NCBI GenBank assembly: GCA_037013495.1
Contig: CM072803.1
Location: 49,613,627-49,677,626, forward strand
From: Hippophae tibetana
Lineage: Eukaryota > Streptophyta > Magnoliopsida > Rosales > Elaeagnaceae
Reading direction: 5' to 3'
Length of the DNA stretch: 64,000 nt
Shown: positions 62,240 to 64,000 of the stretch, one piece after another
Position numbering within the stretch: the first letter of the stretch is position 1
How the letters are laid out: every line of letters begins with the position of its first letter
Notes under the pieces: generated by a model
What the model saw: only the letters and a program-made list of their open reading frames with translations
Databases searched by the model: none
What the model was told of the DNA's origin: nothing
Made by a program: the position numbers and the translations under genes

Positions 62240-64000
62240 AGAATAATGAACAAAATTTGAAATTTTTATAGTTCTGCATCTTAAGACATAGTAAATTTCA
62301 ATTAAATATATCATAAATAAAAGGAAATAAAACGTGTAGTATTTATTCCACCAACTTTCTTTTTTAAAATAGACATGAGAAAATGATTATGTTTTATTTC
62401 TCCCTTATTTATTTTTCCCATGATCTATGATTAGTTTTTTTACCTTTGTAAGTCTTAATACCTAGCACTCGCAAATTCATGCAAATTTTATTACCTCCCT
62501 TCCAAATGGAAAATGTGATGGAAAATGGTTGTTTTGGACATCATTTGTAAAATTTTTGTTACATAGCTAGCAAAAACTGCAATTATGGACGAGGATAATA
62601 TTTTCTATCATATTTCTCTACTTTTTACTCTTAGAATGGGTTTGGAACGAACATTCTTAGGCAGAAAAGGGATAACCAAAGTCAAATTAATTGCGATGCC
62701 ATCCAACAAAACCAGAATAACTTATAAATAAGTTAAAAATATTAATCTCAAAAAGGAGTTTTAAATGAGAATTTTTTATTTGTTATTTAGAATAATGAAC
62801 AAAATTTGAAATTTTAATAGTTTTGCATCTTAAGACATAGTAAATTTCAATTAAATATATCATAAATAAAAGGAAATAAAACGTGTAGTATTTATTCCGC
62901 CAACTTTCTTTTTTAAAATAGACATGAGAAAATGATTATGTTTTATTTCTCCCTTATATATTTTTCCCCATGATCTATGATTATTTTTTTTTACCTTTGT
63001 AAGTCTTAATACCCAGCACTCGCAAATTCATGCAAATTTTATTACCTCCCTTCCAAATGGAAAATGTGATGGGAAATGGTTGTTTTAGACATCATTTGTA
63101 AACTTTTTGTTACATAGCTAGCAAAAATTGCAATTATGGATGAGGATAATATTTTCCATCATATTTCTCTACTTTTTACTCTTAGAATGGGTTTGGAACC
63201 AACATTATTAGGTAGAAAAGGGATAACCAAAGTCAAATTAATTACGATACAAACCAACAAAACCAGCATAACTTATAAATAAGTTAAAAATATTAATCTC
63301 AAAAAGCTCTTGAAAATGAGAATTGTTCATTTGTTATTTAGAATAATGAACAAAATTTGAAATTTTAATAGTTTTGCATCTTAAGACATAGTAAATTTCA
63401 ATTAAATATATCATAAATAAAAGGAAATAAAACGTGTAGTATTTATTCCGCCAACTTTCTCTTTTAAAATAGACATGAGAAAATGATTATGTTTTATTTC
63501 TCCCTTATTTATTTTTCCCCATGATCCATGATTTTGTTTTACCTTTGTTACTCTTAATACCCAGCACTCGCAAATTCATGCAAATTTTATTACCTCCCTT
63601 CCAAATGGAAAATGTGATGGAAAATGGTTGTTTTAGACATCATTTGTAAACTTTTTATTACATAGCTAGCAAAAATTGCAATTATGGACGAGGATAATAT
63701 TTTCCATCATATTTCTCTACTTTTTACTCTTAGAATAGGTTTGGAACGAACATTCTTAGGGAGAAAAGGGATAACCAAAGTCAAATTAATTACGATGCCA
63801 TCCAACAAAACCAGAATAACTTATAAATAAGTTAAAAATATTAATGTCAAAAAGGAGTTGAAAATGAGAATTGTTTATTTGTTATTTAGAATAATGAACA
63901 AAATTTGAAATTTTTATAGTTCTGCATCTTAAGACATAGTAAATTTCAATTAAATATATCATAAATAAAAGGAAATAAAACGTGTAGTATTTATTCCGCC
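62240..64000 (+). repeat. Less homogenised monomers at the window end
   Basis: Monomers start at 62240, 62789, 63340 and 63888 (cut by the window end). The first combines a member-1 head, CCCATGATCTATGATTAG and the TTTTGGACATC/AAAACTGC variant of member 5. The next two carry private changes not seen elsewhere, such as CATTATTAGGTAG, GATACAAACCAAC, AAAAAGCTCTTG, CCATGATCCATG and GTTACTCTTAATACC. They do not continue the hexamer order. Confidence 0.8.

Larger units (their letters stand above)
39384..64000 (+). repeat. Satellite array, right HOR domain (about 549-bp monomer)
   Basis: This is the same satellite in the same orientation, continuing to the end of the window as about 45 monomers, the last cut off at 64000. 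Starts run 39711, 40260, 40810, 41360, 41908, 42458, 43008, 43560 and so on to 63888. It is distinguished from the left domain by GAACTTTTAATAG with GAATTGTTGATTTG, TTGCATGTTAAG with AAATTGCAATTAAAT, CCCATGATCTATGATTAG, and the absence of the left D markers AATTTGGTTACC and CTTCCAATGG. It contains two successive HOR systems, a pentamer and then a hexamer. No gene or other insertion is present. Confidence 0.96.

Noticed and set aside
1-64000. CRISPR array
   Set aside because: The repeat unit is about 548 bp with no short repeat-spacer alternation, and the sequence is plant-like.
1-64000. CENP-B box or telomere repeats marking a centromere or chromosome end
   Set aside because: No match to the CENP-B box pattern and no run of TTTAGGG was seen. 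Centromere or telomere location remains untested.
1-64000. tRNA or rRNA genes
   Set aside because: No cloverleaf-like A and B boxes and no conserved rRNA stretches were recognised; all sequence outside the LTR is accounted for by satellite monomers.

Overview
The window is almost wholly plant-type satellite DNA: about 114 head-to-tail copies of a strongly AT-rich monomer of roughly 548 bp (observed spacing 546 to 552 bp), all in the same orientation. It is broken once, by an 1,855-bp element at 37529-39383 that reads as a solo LTR of a plant LTR retrotransposon. I find no supportable protein-coding gene, rRNA, tRNA or CRISPR array. The organism is most likely a flowering plant with a repeat-rich genome. 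This rests on the long homogenised satellite array and on the LTR layout (TG...CA ends, 5-bp target duplication, plant-like TATA region with a pyrimidine-rich leader, TGACGTCA boxes). Species and satellite family name cannot be given from sequence alone.

Monomers are phased here from the motif AGAATAATGAAC, which is an arbitrary choice. They fall into variant classes arranged as higher-order repeats (HORs). In the left domain (1 to about 36754) the basic order is A-B-C-D, a 2.19-kb tetramer. A is marked by ACATACG and a short T tract. B is marked by TTACGTCCC, TTACAAGC and AACGATTGC. C is marked by ATTATATTT and TTTATTACATAG. D is marked by CCACCACC, AATTTGGTTACC and ACGATGTCATCC. Hybrid monomers have rearranged this order into a 3.29-kb hexamer (6585-15912) and into two larger blocks reused at a distance: X (17009 and 24135) and Y (20848, 26878 and 32368).

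From about 36755 onward a different set of variants takes over (CCCATGATCTATGATTAG, GAACTTTTAATAG, AAATTGCAATTAAAT). It is organised first as a 2.75-kb pentamer (41908-50153) and then as a 3.30-kb hexamer (50703-60590). A local contraction follows at 60591, and then less homogenised monomers from 62240 to the window end.

The LTR sits inside one right-type monomer, about 0.8 kb right of the domain switch. It is flanked by a perfect CCCAG duplication, and removing it restores exactly one 548-bp monomer. It carries a recognisable U3-R-U5 layout: a GC-rich upstream tract with short direct repeats, a perfect dyad of two TGACGTCA boxes, a TATA box, a strong hairpin, an AATAAA signal and a U5-like end. 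It is present once, so it probably inserted after the local HORs were amplified.

The most interesting signals are the abrupt switch between two HOR systems, the nested super-repeats with mappable recombination junctions, the dyad structures conserved inside the monomer, and the regulatory architecture of the solo LTR.
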